The translations under genes and the position numbers were made by a program. This document shows positions 48,501-58,327 of a stretch of 64,000 nt of DNA, one piece after another. How positions within the stretch are numbered: position 1 is the first letter of the stretch; every line of letters starts with the position of its first letter. The DNA is from Luteibacter rhizovicinus DSM 16549 (GTDB lineage: Bacteria > Pseudomonadota > Gammaproteobacteria > Xanthomonadales > Rhodanobacteraceae). The notes beneath the pieces were generated by a model. That model saw only the letters and a program-made list of their open reading frames with translations, did no database searches and was not told the DNA's origin. The stretch spans positions 1,116,001-1,180,000 of the forward strand of contig NZ_CP017480.1 of assembly GCF_001887595.1 (NCBI RefSeq), given 5' to 3'.

Positions 48501-48980
48501 GGCCATACCGCCCTGCATGCCGCGGCCCAGTACTGCTTCGGCGGTAGCGACAGCCTTCGTGCGCGCCGCCTGCTCGACATCGTGATCGGCAAGGGCGCCG
48601 ATGTGAACAAGGCCGACAAGGATGGCGCCACGCCGCTATTGCTTCTGCTCGGTGCGCACATGCGCCCAGGCAGCGCGGCCGACGCAACCCACCTCGGTGC
48701 GCTTGTCCCCGTGCTGCTGGACGCGGGCGCGAAACTCGAGCACGCCGATCACCGTGGTGTGAGCGCACTACATGCGAGCGCCATGCATGCCCTGCTTCCG
48801 CCGGCACGCGTGCTGCTGCACCGTGGCGCCAGCCGCCAGGCTGCCGATGCCTTTGGTCGCACCGCAGGCGATGTCGCGCGCCATCTCGGGTTCGTGGATA
48901 TCGCGCATGAACTCGGCACGCGGGTCGGGGCGATTCCGAGCGTCCGGCAGACGCTTCGCCAGCCTGCCCAGCCGGACTGA
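45555..48980 (+). CDS. Large membrane-anchored ankyrin-repeat protein
   Basis: Protein of 1141 residues with two parts. The N-terminal ~225 residues hold about six hydrophobic segments (for example ALPWFLPALAAVACAGL, VVMFTIYTFVVFVLVAWPLL, FVPAALGLLVLAFCAVALSG) with a short soluble loop. The rest is a chain of about 20-22 ankyrin repeats, such as GNTPLHGAVLGAEPTVAAML, GRTALIAAAAEGHEQIARAL and GHTALHAAAQY, interrupted near residues 605-740 by a non-canonical region. Ankyrin repeats bind proteins, so it probably is an inner-membrane scaffold with a cytoplasmic repeat array; partners are unknown. It is followed by a convergent Kef-type antiporter. Confidence 0.9.
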   Translation: MANPKRRRPPLIKALPWFLPALAAVACAGLTASPLALIPLLLANALAMGAVCHAIGFDPEQSYLRTTLRRGSAHVVMFTIYTFVVFVLVAWPLLKLTQAPSLGAALLLAATLVVALAALWRVWPAFGLLFLWDDAYPEDSNTGSWIFTAVARSISFGRHLSAEERFFSHFVPAALGLLVLAFCAVALSGLYGVFPSEMRIAALAIYGVVLLPVCGMVIANRTLRALLCDRRGHIRTARAEPRREPLVDTPAAPAPIPVLSSEESQPGVRERALLAAAREGDIARAVALVEAGADPDTGAEPGERDQRPVLTLAALSPDMRLLRALIARGAQVNRAQNGITALLAATRDSWHGRPEAVLTLLTNGADASGTDAEGNTPLHGAVLGAEPTVAAMLLDAGAAVDAANAAGDTPLAIACRGANWALARFLLEHGAKPAPVGGEPALVAAAGIADDDAEGVKVLLRHKGPVNAVNAQGRTALIAAAAEGHEQIARALLQANANPNLADRHGTTALMEAARAGAHGIVQLLADANADASPRDGHGRDALTLASQSPRAQAATVRALLALGAQPKEPGADGRSALDHAAAAGRWDFVALLDPETPLPTSLSESVVPEAGADSPMHLYDALRFGHWAVASTFAAKVREWPTDELAALYVDLAGAGFESARAWLLDHGLSAEARLAIPADETSGLGRRLFDALLPQLPQAADALLQLMRSGATPAGAGLLGQAICRLDGADERLTLAMLEAGADPFGADSRGRTPMHMAAATGRVALLGALLARGMDPNVRDAGGRTPLHAALEQGGESLPLVRLLVANGADPEAADVNGETPYGLGIGHGDVERWLSWAAWPLPRRALRADDLPAAAAAGDTQAVDRLLELGFGIDTRDAQGATALLRAAGAGQRDVAEHLLNAGADPTVTAASGITPLAAAVNARRESVVELLLARGVDVDQRLPGDATALMIAATLGYPEIADMLLARGANANAEDAHGHTALHAAAQYCFGGSDSLRARRLLDIVIGKGADVNKADKDGATPLLLLLGAHMRPGSAADATHLGALVPVLLDAGAKLEHADHRGVSALHASAMHALLPPARVLLHRGASRQAADAFGRTAGDVARHLGFVDIAHELGTRVGAIPSVRQTLRQPAQPD

Positions 48981-49041
48981 CCCGGCCGGTCTGAGCGGGG
49001 CGGACTAGACGGGGCTGAGCCACTGGGCTCCGCCCGCAAAC

Positions 49042-50850
49042 TCAGTGGTCTTCCTCGCGCACCCGCTCCTCGACCGCATCGGCTTCGAACAACTGCTGCA
49101 GATCGTGGAGCGCGTCCTTCGAACTCTGTATGAGCGCCGCATCGTCGTCGTAGACGAGGTACTGCGAACGCAGCACCTGGCTGTCGTGCTTGCGGAAACG
49201 CGCGATGCGCGCCTCGACGACCTCCGGCGGCATATCGAGCGATTCGAGCACGTGGCGGGTCATCTCGAGGCTGGAGTAGAACGTCTCGCGCACGGGGTCT
49301 TCCACGCCGATATCCATCAACCGGAAGGCGTGCTGGCGATTGCGCGCACGGGCGACGATCTTCAGGTTCGGGTACTGCCGGCGAACCAGGCGCGCGGTGC
49401 GGATGTTCGCCTCGGGATCGTCGGTGGCGATGACGAAGACTTCGGCCTTGTCGGCCTGCGCCGCACGCAACATTTCGGGCCGACCCGGGTCACCGAAGAA
49501 CAGCGACGTGCCACCAAAGCGGCGCGAGGTTTCAACCTGCTCCACCGAGCTTTCGAGGGCGACGAACTGAATGCCCTGCGCGCGCAGCACGCGGGCGACG
49601 ATCTGCCCCATGCGTCCGAAACCCGCAATAATGACGCGCGGCGTATCGGCTTCGATCGTATCGAAAGCGCGGTCGGGCTTGCGCACGCGCTCATGCACCA
49701 GCCGGGACGCCGCCAGTACCAGCAAAGGGGTGAGCGCCATCGAAAGCGAAATAGCCATGACCATCAGGTTGCGCTGGCTATCGTCGATCAGGCTCTTCTG
49801 CTGGGCGAGGTTGAGAATAACGAAGGCGAACTCGCCGCCGCTGGCCAGTACCGCCGCAAGACGAACCGAATCGGCCGAGGTGAGCCCACCGACCACCTTG
49901 CCAAGAGGCACGATCAGGCCCGCCTTGACGACCAGGAGCAGGGCCACCATGCCGAGCACGACCAGCGGCTGGGCAACGAGCAACGCAAGGTCGACCGACA
50001 TGCCGACGCTGACGAAGAACAGACCGAGCAGCAAGCCCTTGAACGGCTCGATGTTGGATTCCAGCTCGTGGCGGTATTCGGAGTCGGCGAGTAGCAGGCC
50101 GGCGAGGAAGGCGCCGAGGGTGGTCGAAATACCGGCGAGTTCCATCAGCCAGGCCGTACCCATTACCACGAGCAACGCCGTGGCGGTGAAGACCTCGGTG
50201 CTCTTCGCGCGCGCCACGAAACGAAACACGTGACGCAACAACAGGCGACCACCGACGATCACGGCGAAGATCGTGCCGACCACGCGGATGACGCTCATGA
50301 GGTCCGGCGCGTGCGCATCGCGCGCCAGCGCGCCCCCGAGCAGGGGCACGGCGGCGATCAGGGGGATCGCGGCCAGATCCTGGAAGAGCAGGATGGCAAA
50401 GGCCTGTCGACCATAAACGGTGCCGGCTTCCTTGCGCTCGGCGAGGATCTGCAGACCGAAGGCGGTCGAGGACAGCGCGAGGCTGCCACCGACGATGACG
50501 GCTGCTTTCCAGGTCAGGCCGAACAGGAAGTACCCCATGACGCCGAGGGCGAGACCGCAGGTGAGGACCTGCAGGCTGCCGCTGCCGAACACGGCGCGGC
50601 GCATCACCCACAGTCGCGAAGGTGAAAGCTCGAGTCCGATGACGAAGAGCATCAGGACCACGCCGAAGTCGGAGATCGTGGCGACGCCGGCGGTATCGCT
50701 CACCAGGCCGAGCACCGAAGGGCCGATCACCACGCCCGCCAGCAGATAGCCCAGGACGGCGCCGAGACGGAATCGCTTGGTCAGCGGAACGGCGATAACC
50801 GTTGCCAGCAGGAAGACGACTGCCGTCTCGAGGAAATGATGTCCATCCAT
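49042..50850 (-). CDS. kefB: Kef-type K+/H+ antiporter (CPA2 family with RCK domain)
   Basis: Inner-membrane cation/proton antiporter of the KefB/KefC group, 602 residues. Twelve or so membrane helices (about 5-385) with FRLGAVLGYLLAGVVIGP, LSSTAFGLQIL and the ion-site-like AILLFQDLAAIPL. An RCK/TrkA_N domain follows with the nucleotide motif GFGRMGQIVARVL (about 415-427). Kef systems protect against electrophiles and are gated by glutathione in E. coli; gshA lies 6 kb away. An ancillary KefF/KefG subunit is not seen here. KefB versus KefC cannot be decided from sequence. Confidence 0.9.
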   Translation of the reverse strand: MDGHHFLETAVVFLLATVIAVPLTKRFRLGAVLGYLLAGVVIGPSVLGLVSDTAGVATISDFGVVLMLFVIGLELSPSRLWVMRRAVFGSGSLQVLTCGLALGVMGYFLFGLTWKAAVIVGGSLALSSTAFGLQILAERKEAGTVYGRQAFAILLFQDLAAIPLIAAVPLLGGALARDAHAPDLMSVIRVVGTIFAVIVGGRLLLRHVFRFVARAKSTEVFTATALLVVMGTAWLMELAGISTTLGAFLAGLLLADSEYRHELESNIEPFKGLLLGLFFVSVGMSVDLALLVAQPLVVLGMVALLLVVKAGLIVPLGKVVGGLTSADSVRLAAVLASGGEFAFVILNLAQQKSLIDDSQRNLMVMAISLSMALTPLLVLAASRLVHERVRKPDRAFDTIEADTPRVIIAGFGRMGQIVARVLRAQGIQFVALESSVEQVETSRRFGGTSLFFGDPGRPEMLRAAQADKAEVFVIATDDPEANIRTARLVRRQYPNLKIVARARNRQHAFRLMDIGVEDPVRETFYSSLEMTRHVLESLDMPPEVVEARIARFRKHDSQVLRSQYLVYDDDAALIQSSKDALHDLQQLFEADAVEERVREEDH

Positions 50851-50952
50851 CCCGTGACTCCCGAAAGATCGTCTTCGATTATGTCACGGGGAAGGGTTGG
50901 CGATTTGGATGAAACGGCTATGGAGGATGGCTGGTTGCTGCTCCCACATCGT

Positions 50953-51957
<1,005 letters not shown>

Positions 51958-52047
51958 TCAGTAGCGATCCGCCCATTTTACTCCCGGCGACGGGCTTGCC
52001 GCGCAGCCAAAGCGTCGCAGGCCGTGATCGCCCCCTACCGGGCATTC

Positions 52048-52818
52048 CTAGAGGACGTCGATGGCGCCTCCCGCGCGGCGCATCAGCGGGATGCCATAGA
52101 TGGCCGACAGCAAGCCGGGGTCCAGCGCCTCCCCGGGCTCGCCATGACGCAGCAGTGCCCCATCGGCGAGCACGGCGACCCGATCGGCGTAGCGGGCCGC
52201 CAGGTTCAGGTCATGCAATACCGCAATGACGCCGAAGCCCGCCGCCGCGCAGGCGCGGGCCCGACGCAGGATGAAGTGCTGGTGGGCGATATCCAGGCCT
52301 GCCTCGGGCTCATCGAGCAACAACCAGCCACCTGCGGACGCCGCCTCCCATATCTGGGCGAGCACGCGGGCAAGCTGCACGCGCTGCTTTTCGCCACCGG
52401 ACAAGTCCGTGTAGCGCCTTCCACGCAAGCCCCATGCGTGCGCGGCTCGCAGCGCCGCATCGACGATGCGATCGTCCCGGACGATGTCCGGCACGTGCGG
52501 GCTTCGTCCGAGCCCGACGACTTCTTCGACGCTGAAGCCGAACGCCAGGTCGACGCGCTGGGAGAGCATCGCGCGACGCCGGGCCAGCTCACGTAACGGC
52601 CATGCCGCCAGCGGCCTGCCATCGAGCATCACCTGACCCTCATCGGGCTGGAGCAGCCCAGCCATCGTCGAGAGCAGGGTGCTCTTGCCGGCGCCGTTCG
52701 GCCCGACGAGTACGAGCAGCTGTCCCGGCACCGCGGCAAGCGAGACGTCGCGCAGGATCGATCGGCCACCGCGTGATACACGCAAGCGCCTCGCACAGAG
52801 AACGCCCCCAGGGTTCAT
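52048..52818 (-). CDS. hmuV: Hemin ABC transporter ATP-binding protein HmuV
   Basis: ATPase of the inner-membrane hemin importer, 256 residues. Walker A GPNGAGKST (about 39-47), signature DLSGGEKQRVQLARVL, Walker B WLLLDEP, H-loop VIAVLHD. The start at 52818 is set by an ATGA overlap with hmuU; the frame to 52857 is not needed. A siderophore or vitamin B12 role is possible for the family, but the operon's HmuS and HmuR point to heme. Last gene of the operon. Confidence 0.93.
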   Translation of the reverse strand: MNPGGVLCARRLRVSRGGRSILRDVSLAAVPGQLLVLVGPNGAGKSTLLSTMAGLLQPDEGQVMLDGRPLAAWPLRELARRRAMLSQRVDLAFGFSVEEVVGLGRSPHVPDIVRDDRIVDAALRAAHAWGLRGRRYTDLSGGEKQRVQLARVLAQIWEAASAGGWLLLDEPEAGLDIAHQHFILRRARACAAAGFGVIAVLHDLNLAARYADRVAVLADGALLRHGEPGEALDPGLLSAIYGIPLMRRAGGAIDVL

Positions 52819-53852
52819 CGCACGCCCTCGCCGATCCGGCGACGCAACAGCTGCCAAAGGAAGAACGGACCGCCGACGAGGGCGGTGAGGACGCCGATCG
52901 GCAGCTCGCCGGGCGCGACGACCGTACGCGCCAGTGCATCGGCGGCCACCAACAGGATGGCACCGCCCAGGGCGGAACCTGGGAGGAGGAAGCGATGATC
53001 GGGACCGAAGACCATACGCAGCAGGTGGGGGACCACGAGACCGACGAAGCCGATCACACCGCTGAAGGCCACCGACGCACCCACGGCAAGCGCGACCAGC
53101 CCGACCAGCAGCGGCTGGAGGCGTTCGGGCCGGAAGCCGAGCAGGGTCGCCTCAGCCTCCCCCAGCAACAGCGCGTTGAGGGCCTGCGCCGCCCTCGGCA
53201 GGCAGGCCAGAGGCAGGAGGATCCACGGCGCGATCGTCGCGATGCTCTTCCAGCTGGCACCGCCGAGGCTGCCCAACGACCAGAATGTCAGGTCGCGCAG
53301 CTGGTTTTCGTTGGCCATGTACGTCAACAGGCCCACGCCAGCCATGGCGATCGCATTGACGGCGACGCCAGCGAGCAGCAGGTTGGCGACGCCGGCATGC
53401 CGACGCCCCAGCGCGTACACCAGCGAGGTTGCGGCGAGCCCGCCGACGAACGCGAGGGCCGCGACCAGCCATGAACCGGATGAACCACCAAGCACGATGG
53501 CGGCAACCGCGCCCAGCGCCGCACCGGCCGACACGCCGATCAGGCCGGGGTCCGCCAACGGATTGCGGAACAGCCCCTGCATCGTCGCGCCTCCGCTTGC
53601 CAGCGCCGAACCCACCAGCATCGCCAGCAGTAGGCGGGGCACACGCAACATGAGCACGACGTTGTCGTCGCCGTGCGCGGCTGCCCCGCCGAACCATCGA
53701 CCGATCGCAGCGACCACCTCGCTCGCGGGAATATCGATCGCCCCGCGCGACAGGCTCCACAGTGACGAGGCCAGGAGCATCGCGAACAAGGTGGCCAGCG
53801 CGGCGCGACGACGCGAGTGCGGTCTGGGCAAGACGGCGGTCACCGCATTCAT
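52815..53852 (-). CDS. hmuU: Hemin ABC transporter permease HmuU
   Basis: FecCD/BtuC-type permease, 345 residues with about ten membrane helices. Conserved GLFRNPLADPGLIGVSAGAA marks the family, and FSGVIGFVGLVVPHLLRMV contains the coupling region contacted by the ATPase. Overlaps hmuT and hmuV by ATGA (four bases each). Confidence 0.95.
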   Translation of the reverse strand: MNAVTAVLPRPHSRRRAALATLFAMLLASSLWSLSRGAIDIPASEVVAAIGRWFGGAAAHGDDNVVLMLRVPRLLLAMLVGSALASGGATMQGLFRNPLADPGLIGVSAGAALGAVAAIVLGGSSGSWLVAALAFVGGLAATSLVYALGRRHAGVANLLLAGVAVNAIAMAGVGLLTYMANENQLRDLTFWSLGSLGGASWKSIATIAPWILLPLACLPRAAQALNALLLGEAEATLLGFRPERLQPLLVGLVALAVGASVAFSGVIGFVGLVVPHLLRMVFGPDHRFLLPGSALGGAILLVAADALARTVVAPGELPIGVLTALVGGPFFLWQLLRRRIGEGVR

Positions 53853-54811
53853 GGCGCCAGGTGCGCCCAGCGCTGCTGCAGATCGCTTGCGGCGGCAGCC
53901 GTGCGCGGTCCGAAACCGAGCAGCGCCTGACCCTCGACGAAGTAGACGCGCCTCGCCTTGCCCGCCGGTGTGTCGGCGATGCCAGGCATGACGAGGACAC
54001 CGGCCATGCCACCGACCGCCTCCTCCCGCTCCTTCATCAACAGGATAACGTCGGGCTTCATCGCCGCCAGCGATTCGGGCGATACGGCCTTATAGCCGTC
54101 GATCCCCGTCGCCGCATTGAGACCACCAGCCAACGCAATCGCACGATCCGCGGCCGTCTCGCGACCCGCCGCCATCGGACTGCCCTGCCCGGTCGACATC
54201 AGGAACACCGTCCGCGGGTGGGACGGCATGGCCGCGACCGCGCTAGCCAGGGAGGCGAACTGGCGCGCGACCTCGGTGGCGAGCACGGCCGCCTCCTTGT
54301 CGTGCCCGGTCAGTCGACCGATCGTGCGGATCTTGCTTTCGATATCGGCGGCGCTTCGCGAGGCCGGCAAGGTCTCGATCCGGACGCCCGCGTCACGTAG
54401 CTGCGTCATCACCGTGGCAGGACCGGCATCATGCGTGGCGAGGATGAGGTCGGGCCGCAAGGCCAGCACGCCCTCGGCACTGAGCTGACGCACGTAGCCG
54501 ACATCCGGCAGCTTGCGCGCCGCCTCGGGCCAGGTACTGGTGCTATCGACGGCGGCCAGTTCATCCTGGGCATGGATCGCGTAGATCGTCTCGGTGACGT
54601 CGCCACCGAGCGAAACAATGCGCGTAGCGGCGGATGCACCCAGCGAGATGCCGAACCCGAGCAATGCAACAAGCAGGCCGGCTTTGTGTGGGAGCCGCTT
54701 CAGCGGCGACAGACGTTGCAGCATCTTCGCTCCGTTGGCTTTTCGCCGATGAATCGGCTCCCCCATTTTCTCATTCGCTGCCAAAGCGGCGGCCACAGTG
54801 ACGTGCTTCAT
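53849..54811 (-). CDS. hmuT: Hemin ABC transporter substrate-binding protein HmuT (REP pair in signal-peptide region)
   Basis: Periplasmic hemin-binding protein of the BtuF/HemT type, 320 residues from the ATG at 54811. Mature part: TRIVSLGGDVTETIYAI (first lobe), DLILATHDAGP, and second lobe GQGSPMAAGRETAADRAIAL. The start is uncertain. ATG 54811 overlaps the hmuS stop (ATGA), like the operon's other junctions, but the next ~33 residues are translated from a REP pair (54686-54775), which separates the start from the hydrophobic core LLVALLGFGISLGASAA. A second ATG at 54724 lies inside the REP spacer, has GGAG just upstream, and gives a normal signal peptide whose basic n-region (RLSPLKRLPHK) is REP-derived. 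Confidence 0.9.
   Translation of the reverse strand: MKHVTVAAALAANEKMGEPIHRRKANGAKMLQRLSPLKRLPHKAGLLVALLGFGISLGASAATRIVSLGGDVTETIYAIHAQDELAAVDSTSTWPEAARKLPDVGYVRQLSAEGVLALRPDLILATHDAGPATVMTQLRDAGVRIETLPASRSAADIESKIRTIGRLTGHDKEAAVLATEVARQFASLASAVAAMPSHPRTVFLMSTGQGSPMAAGRETAADRAIALAGGLNAATGIDGYKAVSPESLAAMKPDVILLMKEREEAVGGMAGVLVMPGIADTPAGKARRVYFVEGQALLGFGPRTAAAASDLQQRWAHLAP
54686..54775. repeat. REP pair (BIME-like) inside hmuT
   Basis: GTGTGGGAGCCGCTTCAGCG (from 54686) and TCGCCGATGAATCGGCTCCC (from about 54753) enclose the family spacer with CGCTCCGTTGGCT. The element lies within the 5' coding part of hmuT and keeps the frame open. All other copies in the window are between genes or overlap a stop codon. 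Confidence 0.85.
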
Positions 54812-55881
54812 GGGCGCACCTCCAGCGTTGCTAGCAGCGCCCGCCAGTCGTCACGCTCGGGTATGCCCGGCTTCCGCTTGCCGAACGTCTGCACGATCTG
54901 CGTGCCATCTTCCGCGTACAGCTCGAGCGACGTCACCATGCCCTCGGGCACGGGCTTGCGCACGACCCAGCTGCTCGCGATGGCATCGCTGCGCAGATGA
55001 AGATTGAACCCGTCGTCGAGCACGTTGAGCCAAGAGCCGGCCATTTTCACCGTGTGCACCGGCCCGGTGTGTATCTGCACGACACCCGGCGAGCCGACGA
55101 AGATCATCAAGGGCTCGCCACCACTTGCCGCACGCTCGAGTACCTGACGCATGGCGCCGTCATCGACGCGCGTGGCGAACTCGTCGCCTACCAGACGAAG
55201 CGCCTGCGTGCGCGTCACCTTGTGCTTCTTGAGTAGGGCGAAGAAGTCGTGTGGATCGCGCAGGGCCCGCCAGTGATCGCGCAGTGCGTCGACATCCACT
55301 GCGGCGTCCTCCAGCCGCGATGGCAAGGGGTCCTCGACGACAACGCAGTCGATCAGCGGCGACTGCACCGCGGCCGTGTAACGATGAACGAGCGCGCGCC
55401 ACGCCGGCCGGTTTGTCGTATCGACAGCGTAGACCTTGTGCACGGCGCGGCCATCGCCGTCGAAGAACTGCAGGCTTTCCAGGTCGCGACCGCGCGACAT
55501 CTCGCGCACCGCGAATCCGTAACGCCAATGCCGCAGGAACAGCCGCAGGTCGATATCCTCGTCCAGCACGATGCCCATGACGCCACCGATGTCGATGTTG
55601 TCGTAGCTGCCCTTCTTCTCGTGCACGCAGTAGGCGTTGCGCGTGAGCGCCATCACCCGGCCCAGGCACGGTAGCTCGCGGATGAGGTCGGGCAGCTCAC
55701 CCTCGAGTCGGGTGACGCCGTCTCCCACGCGGCTTGCCACGAGCGCGCCTTCGCTCACACCGAGGCGTTCCGCCGCATCGCGTGCGCGAAGGCCGGGCTC
55801 CGTTTCGCGCAGGCGACGCCAGTCGCTGATCAAGGCAGGGATATCGATACGAGGGGCGGATGGGGTTGGCATGTCTTGCAT
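54808..55881 (-). CDS. hmuS: Hemin-degrading factor HmuS/HemS
   Basis: Cytosolic heme-handling protein of 357 residues with two HemS/ChuX repeats. The first has RVMALTRNAYCVHEKKGSYD and the second VQIHTGPVHTVKMAGSWLNV, the paired motifs of the family; histidines in these regions bind heme. The N-terminus (RDAAERLGVSEGALVASRVG) is the conserved first helix-turn segment. ATG 55881 has GAGGAG eight bases upstream. It starts 12 bases after hmuR and overlaps hmuT by ATGA. Confidence 0.94.
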   Translation of the reverse strand: MQDMPTPSAPRIDIPALISDWRRLRETEPGLRARDAAERLGVSEGALVASRVGDGVTRLEGELPDLIRELPCLGRVMALTRNAYCVHEKKGSYDNIDIGGVMGIVLDEDIDLRLFLRHWRYGFAVREMSRGRDLESLQFFDGDGRAVHKVYAVDTTNRPAWRALVHRYTAAVQSPLIDCVVVEDPLPSRLEDAAVDVDALRDHWRALRDPHDFFALLKKHKVTRTQALRLVGDEFATRVDDGAMRQVLERAASGGEPLMIFVGSPGVVQIHTGPVHTVKMAGSWLNVLDDGFNLHLRSDAIASSWVVRKPVPEGMVTSLELYAEDGTQIVQTFGKRKPGIPERDDWRALLATLEVRP

Positions 55882-55893
55882 GGCGTCGACTCC

Positions 55894-58194
55894 TCAGAAG
55901 GTGTAGCGGGCCGAAACGGTCACGGCGCGACCCGGCATGGTCAGGCGTTCGATCTGGGCATTGCGGACCTGGGCATCGTCGATGCCGCCACCCGTCGCGA
56001 CGTTGGTCAACACGCCGCCATGCAACGAACCCCAATCCCAGTACTTGCGGTCGGCGAGGTTGGTGAAGCCGCCCATGAGCTCCAGCGATTCGATAGGCTT
56101 CCAGTGCGCATAGAGATCGAGGGTGGCGTAACCCGGCGCCCGGAAGATGGTCGAGGTATCCAGGCGCGACTTGCGACGCACGCCCTTGCCGAGCAGCTCG
56201 AGGCCCCACGTCTTCGCGTCGTAGGCAATGCCCAGCACGGCGGTCAAGGGATCGACGCTGTTCAAGGGCGACCAGCCAGACTGCCCGATGACCTGCTTGT
56301 CGCCCTTCGCGGCGGCGAGGTTGCCCTCGATACGCCAGCCTTGCAGCAGGTCGCTGAACGCGCCGAGGCGCAGGCCGCCCGAGGCTTCGACGCCCTTGAT
56401 CGTCGCCTTGGGGAAGTTCACCGACTGCATCACGATCAGCAGGTTCTGCGTGAGCGCCCACTGCGGCCACTGGCTGCGATCGAGCGTGTAGCCGCCGTAG
56501 ATGAAGTTGCGGTAACGGTTGTAGTACGCACTCGTGGCGAAGTACCCGAGATCACCGTTGCCGCGAACGCCGATCTCGACGCCCTTGCTCGTCTCAGGCT
56601 TCAATGACGGATTGGGCACGATGCCGTACAGGCGCGGCGTACCCCAGGCGACCGCCAACTCGTTGTAGAGCGGCGGGCGGAAGCCCTGGGCATATTGGCC
56701 GTAGATCTCGATGGTGTCGGTCACCGCATACGACACTCCGAGCTTGGGCGAGAAGCGGCTCTTCCTCACGCTACCCAGGCCATCCTGCACGAAGGAGCTG
56801 TTGTAGTACGGGTCGGACATGTCCGGCTTGAACGCGTAGTGATCCCACCGCACGCCCGGCGTAATGCGCAGCTTGCCCTCCAGCAAGGCAATCTCGTCCT
56901 GTGCGAACAAGGCGTAGCGATCGGTATCGTTGCGCGGGAAGAAGCGCAACGGATAGTTCTCCGGCATGTAAGGCGTGTTGCTCGACACGGTGCCCGTGCG
57001 CACGTCGCGCCCTTCACCACCGAGATCCCCCGTCGGCGTGGTTCGCGATGCTTCCATGCCGTAGGCGATGCGCTGTTCCACGCTACCGCCGGTGATCGAC
57101 TTGAACAGCGTGGCCTTGCCGCCAAAGAGTCGTTCGTCGAGGTTGCTCAGATAAAGCCGGTCGTAGGTCGCATTGCGTGACGGTACGTTCGCCAGCGTGC
57201 GCGTAGTCGATTCCGTCTCCGACTTCTGCCAGTACACGTCCCACTCGAGGCGATCGGCGATGCCCAGGTCGATGTTCGCGTACCGCTGTCCCACCGAAAA
57301 ACGCGTGCGTGTCGCGCGGTCGTTGGCCTGATCGCTGAGCAGACGTGTCGTCCCGGCCTGGCCCAGGGCACTGAGCACATCAGTATTGACGTTGTTGCGG
57401 TACAAGTCGGCCGTGACGCGGTCCTCGCGACCGGACGCTGCGACATGCACATATTTGCCGAGCACGCTGGTGGTGTTCTGCGAGAGGGGATCGGGACGCG
57501 TCCGCAGGTAGTTCGCGCTGTCGATGTCGCCCTTGTTGTTCAGGGCGCTGGCTTCGCGGTGGTCGGCCACGAAGACGATGCCGTTCGTCGGCGTGCCGCC
57601 CGCGAGGGTGAGCGACGTGCCCAGTGAACGATCCGCACTGCTGTAGCGCTCCTTCACCGAGACATAGACGTCCTTGCCGTCACGCAGGTAGTCCGACGGA
57701 TCCTTCGTGACGTAACGGACGGTACCGCCGAGTGCATCGGACGGATCGAGTGCGGAGGCCGGCCCGCGAACGATTTCGACGCTCTTCAAGGTGTCGGGAT
57801 CGACGAAGCTGCGACCGGCTCGCATGCCCGTGGTCGAGAAACCGAACGAGCTCGAAGCCGAGACGCCGTCGGTGAGGATGGCGACGCGATTGCCGTCGAG
57901 GCCGCGGATATTGAAACTGTCCAGGCCCCAGCGTCCGGCTGTTCCGACGGCGGAAACGCCCGGTTCGTACTTCACCAGATCGCGAATGTCGGCAACCAGG
58001 TGCCGATCCATCTTCTGCCGGTCGATGACCGAGACCGTGGCCGGCACGTCGAACTTGAAGGCCGATCCGATGGCGGTGACGGTGATACGCGGCAGATCGT
58101 CGGTGGTCGTCGGAGCGACGGCGGCGGCGAGCGCGGCGAGCGGGCAGGCAAGCGCCGCGCCGATGAGCGCAGCGAGGGCATTCTTTGGCAACAC
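55894..58194 (-). CDS. hmuR: TonB-dependent hemin receptor HmuR
   Basis: Outer-membrane hemin/hemoglobin receptor of 766 residues. Signal peptide, TonB-box-like DLPRITVTA, plug (VRGPASALDPSDALGGTVRY), and barrel with the heme-receptor segment YAQGFRPPLYNELAVAWGTP and NPSLKPETS, matching the FRAP and NPNL boxes of heme receptors, ending VSARYTF. GTG 58194 with AAGGAAG upstream is chosen; a TTG-initiated frame to 58212 has no better site. Preceded by a Fur-box-like palindrome, so expressed in iron shortage. Confidence 0.94.
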   Translation of the reverse strand: MLPKNALAALIGAALACPLAALAAAVAPTTTDDLPRITVTAIGSAFKFDVPATVSVIDRQKMDRHLVADIRDLVKYEPGVSAVGTAGRWGLDSFNIRGLDGNRVAILTDGVSASSSFGFSTTGMRAGRSFVDPDTLKSVEIVRGPASALDPSDALGGTVRYVTKDPSDYLRDGKDVYVSVKERYSSADRSLGTSLTLAGGTPTNGIVFVADHREASALNNKGDIDSANYLRTRPDPLSQNTTSVLGKYVHVAASGREDRVTADLYRNNVNTDVLSALGQAGTTRLLSDQANDRATRTRFSVGQRYANIDLGIADRLEWDVYWQKSETESTTRTLANVPSRNATYDRLYLSNLDERLFGGKATLFKSITGGSVEQRIAYGMEASRTTPTGDLGGEGRDVRTGTVSSNTPYMPENYPLRFFPRNDTDRYALFAQDEIALLEGKLRITPGVRWDHYAFKPDMSDPYYNSSFVQDGLGSVRKSRFSPKLGVSYAVTDTIEIYGQYAQGFRPPLYNELAVAWGTPRLYGIVPNPSLKPETSKGVEIGVRGNGDLGYFATSAYYNRYRNFIYGGYTLDRSQWPQWALTQNLLIVMQSVNFPKATIKGVEASGGLRLGAFSDLLQGWRIEGNLAAAKGDKQVIGQSGWSPLNSVDPLTAVLGIAYDAKTWGLELLGKGVRRKSRLDTSTIFRAPGYATLDLYAHWKPIESLELMGGFTNLADRKYWDWGSLHGGVLTNVATGGGIDDAQVRNAQIERLTMPGRAVTVSARYTF

Positions 58195-58327
58195 GTGATG
58201 CTTCCTTCGCAAGGTCGTGCCCGTGAGAGCACGGTTCGGGAGCTTGCGAAGGAGGCATCGTGCCTCCGGCTGGCGGCCGGTTTAGGGGAGTGTTCGCACC
58301 ACCTCAGGGGTGATGTCGCCGCATCTT

